From Calonectria ilicicola (Eukaryota > Ascomycota > Sordariomycetes > Hypocreales > Nectriaceae): a stretch of 64,000 nt of DNA. Positions 62,252-64,000 of the stretch are shown piece after piece (position 1 is the first letter of the stretch; every line of letters starts with the position of its first letter). Below the pieces are notes generated by a model. It worked only from the letters and a program-made list of their open reading frames with translations. It was not told the DNA's origin and did not search any database. The position numbers and the translations under genes are program-made. Where the stretch lies: contig CP085826.1 in NCBI GenBank assembly GCA_020809705.1, positions 5,084,001 to 5,148,000 on the forward strand, given 5' to 3'.

Positions 62252-63119
62252 TTATTTGCCCTTTTGGACCCAACCCTCTACTGCCTCTCGTGCATCTGTC
62301 ACCTTTCCGTCCACGTATCGTACTCCCAACTCGCTGTGGACCTTAGCAAAGCTAATGCTGCGAGAGAGGCTTTCACGCAGCCTAACGTGCGACTCAGCAA
62401 CAACGGGGAATCTCTGCTCATATTTCCAGGTCAGGTCGGAAATGTTGCGCATTGTAACGGGGATGACGGCCCAGCCGGCACCGATACCAAAAGCCAATGG
62501 TAGGGAGGCGCGCAAGACGATGCCCCGGTTACGAGTAATGATGCTTCCAGCCATGGAAGCGACGAGAACATAGATGGCGCCGGGCATGAGCTGCTCGCCG
62601 CTCTCTCGGGATGGGGCGAGGGAGGCGATGGTGCTGGTAAAAGACTGCTCGAGGTTGAAAGCCTTGTCCATGGTCTCGTTGACCTTGGTTTCGGCGCCAA
62701 CAGCGTAATCGTACAGAGACAGGCGCGCCTTACCGATGTAAACGGCTAGACGATCAGTGGGCGTAGGAGCTCTGGGCTTCTGTTCTTGGATAGGCTCAGT
62801 GGGCTGCTGCGCAACTGGTGGTGGTGTCGCCGGTGCGGGATTTGAGGAGGGGACATCGATGTCGTCGTAGATGGGTTTTCGCTACAACATGGAAAATAAG
62901 CGATGGCCCCATAGGCACGATCGAAGGTGAGGAGCAACGAACCTTGAAGTCCTTGATGGGACTTTCGGCGAAGACAGTAGCCGGAGTCAACACCATGCCA
63001 CTGAGGGCCATTGTTGCCAACGGCGCGATGGAGCGCTGTAGCGGCCAATTAGCATCATCAAGCTCCTCGATAGCTCAGAATGGGAAGCCTACCCGCGAAA
63101 ACAGCACTCTTGCAGCCAT
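62252..63119 (-). CDS. MIC26: MICOS complex subunit Mic26/Mic27 (apolipoprotein O family)
   Basis: This inner-membrane protein shapes cristae junctions as part of MICOS. Exons 63119..63093, 63035..62943 and 62881..62252 give 249 residues. The presequence is MAARVLFSRRSIAPLATMAL; a first hydrophobic part runs to about 34. A Pro/Gln-rich linker precedes LSLYDYAVGAETKVNETMD. The C-terminal half has the ApoO-type membrane pair (GAIYVLVASMAGSIITRNRG, then LPLAFGIGAGWAVIPVTM) at about 138-184, followed by a coiled tail. Fungi usually have one or both paralogues and the sequence alone does not tell me which. Exon 1 encodes only nine residues. Confidence 0.9.
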
Positions 63120-63638
63120 TGTGGACTCAATTGACGATACACGGGGAGGGCGTCACGCGAGGAGGTCAACGTTGATGGACGCAATCCCCAAAAAGGGCAG
63201 AACGAGCAACGCCCGGAAAAACGGAGGCGGAGAATTCCGGAGCTCCCAAGGTCAGCCAAAGCTGTGCGAGGGATTACAGTGCACCTAGCACCTTGCTCAG
63301 TGAGTGTCAGCAGCAAGTTAGTGGCTCTGCCCGCTGAATTTGGCTGTAGTGGGCCCCCGCCAGCATGGCGATTTGCTGGGACAGGGGCTATAGCCGCAAA
63401 TCCCCGATTAAATAGCAAGGGCAATTGTAACTGTGTATGGTATCCGCATCTGGTTGGACCTGCTACCTCCAACCCCATCTTCGTTCATTCTTTTTCTTTT
63501 TCTTCTTCTGTTTCATATACCGTCTCAAGGGAAAACGGCCAATGGACTCCCTCTTTTTACCACATTTGTAAATTCGCGCAGAACCCTCCATTATTCTCTT
63601 GATTGTTGTGTCTTGTCCACTTTTCTTGCAACACCGCA
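63120..63638. promoter_or_regulatory. Divergent promoter, MIC26/27 and OCT1
   Basis: 519 bases between divergent starts of two mitochondrial genes. No coding sequence is seen. Confidence 0.5.
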
Positions 63639-64000
63639 ATGCTCAACCGAGCAGGCCGGCGTGCCTGGGTATGCACTCGATGTGTACGACACGCGACCAA
63701 GCCTTCCCAGCGACGATGGACTTCTACTACACCCGCTGCCCCCCAATTCGATTCTTCGAGTCTGGTTGATCATTCGACCAGCGGCAGCCACGATGACCAT
63801 GTTCTTCGCAACCTCTTCGATGCGCCGACCTCGAGATCATTTCCCAAGTTTAGCCTCAAAAAGAGCCAGGGCCTTTTCAAGAACCGATACTTGACCAGCC
63901 CGGAAGGGTTTCTTCGGTTTGCTCAGAAGAACCTGCAGCGGGCAACCAAAATCGTTCAGAGGGTTCTCAATGCTTCAACAGTGGAGGAATACCAAGCAAT
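63639..64000 (+). CDS. OCT1: Mitochondrial intermediate peptidase Oct1, N-terminal part
   Basis: Oct1 is an M3-family metallopeptidase that removes an octapeptide from partly processed precursors in the matrix. The window ends after 120 codons, so the HExxH site is out of view. The N-terminus MLNRAGRRAWVCTRCVRH is a presequence. The block LFDAPTSRSFPKFSLKKSQG, then LFKNRYLTSPEGFLRFAQK and LQRATKIVQRVLNASTVEEY, fits the conserved start of fungal Oct1 (typically FKNRYLTSPQGF). No intron is seen in the visible part. Confidence 0.85.
   Translation, partial: MLNRAGRRAWVCTRCVRHATKPSQRRWTSTTPAAPQFDSSSLVDHSTSGSHDDHVLRNLFDAPTSRSFPKFSLKKSQGLFKNRYLTSPEGFLRFAQKNLQRATKIVQRVLNASTVEEYQA

Overview
The window looks like nuclear DNA of a filamentous ascomycete, most likely a Sordariomycete of the Hypocreales (Fusarium type). 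The grounds are gene density, many short 50-110 nt introns with GTAAGT/GTATGT donors and CTAAC-like branch sites, single-copy housekeeping genes, and protein sequences that read like Hypocrealean orthologues. Species is inference only. I rebuilt gene models by hand from splice sites and reading phase; each exon set listed closes in frame.

Layout. 0-13 kb: the 3' end of an unidentified gene, a four-TM membrane protein (-), eIF2 gamma (+), an aftiphilin/Laa2-like acidic protein (-), nucleoporin Nsp1 (+) and mitochondrial ATPase inhibitor (-). 13-29 kb: a 14-3-3 protein (+), diphthamide factor Dph4 (-), mitoribosomal mL59 (-), splicing helicase Prp28 (+) and valyl-tRNA synthetase (-). The two convergent gaps here (17.7-19.5 and 23.6-24.9 kb) hold small inverted-repeat elements. 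29-41 kb: an unassigned mitochondrial protein (+), an intron-bearing tRNA-Leu(AAG), an acidic orphan (+), mRNA export factor Yra1/Aly with eight exons (-), mannan polymerase subunit Mnn9 (+), peroxisomal E2 Pex4 (-), a Ser/Lys-rich orphan (-) and PRA1/Yip3 (-). 41-64 kb: a 4 kb gene-poor stretch, an ELMO protein (-), U2AF small subunit (+), an oxysterol-binding protein (-), a 1134-residue orphan (-), Dus2 (+), MICOS Mic26/27 (-) and the start of mitochondrial intermediate peptidase Oct1 (+).

There is no secondary-metabolite cluster, CRISPR array, or virus- or toxin-related gene. Themes are translation (eIF2 gamma, ValRS, Dph4, Dus2, mL59, tRNA-Leu), RNA processing and export (Prp28, U2AF, Yra1, Nsp1), mitochondria (Inh1, mL59, Mic26/27, Oct1) and membrane traffic (Laa2-like, PRA1, oxysterol-binding protein, ELMO). 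Many pairs are head-to-head and share upstream regions.

The observations most worth follow-up are: an Arg-rich in-frame extension with no AUG upstream of the only ValRS AUG, which looks like a mitochondrial presequence started at a near-cognate codon; a cluster of MITE-like elements confined to two convergent gaps, whose copies differ mainly by transitions (RIP-like); and a Yra1 gene with two 32-nt microexons and one oversized intron.
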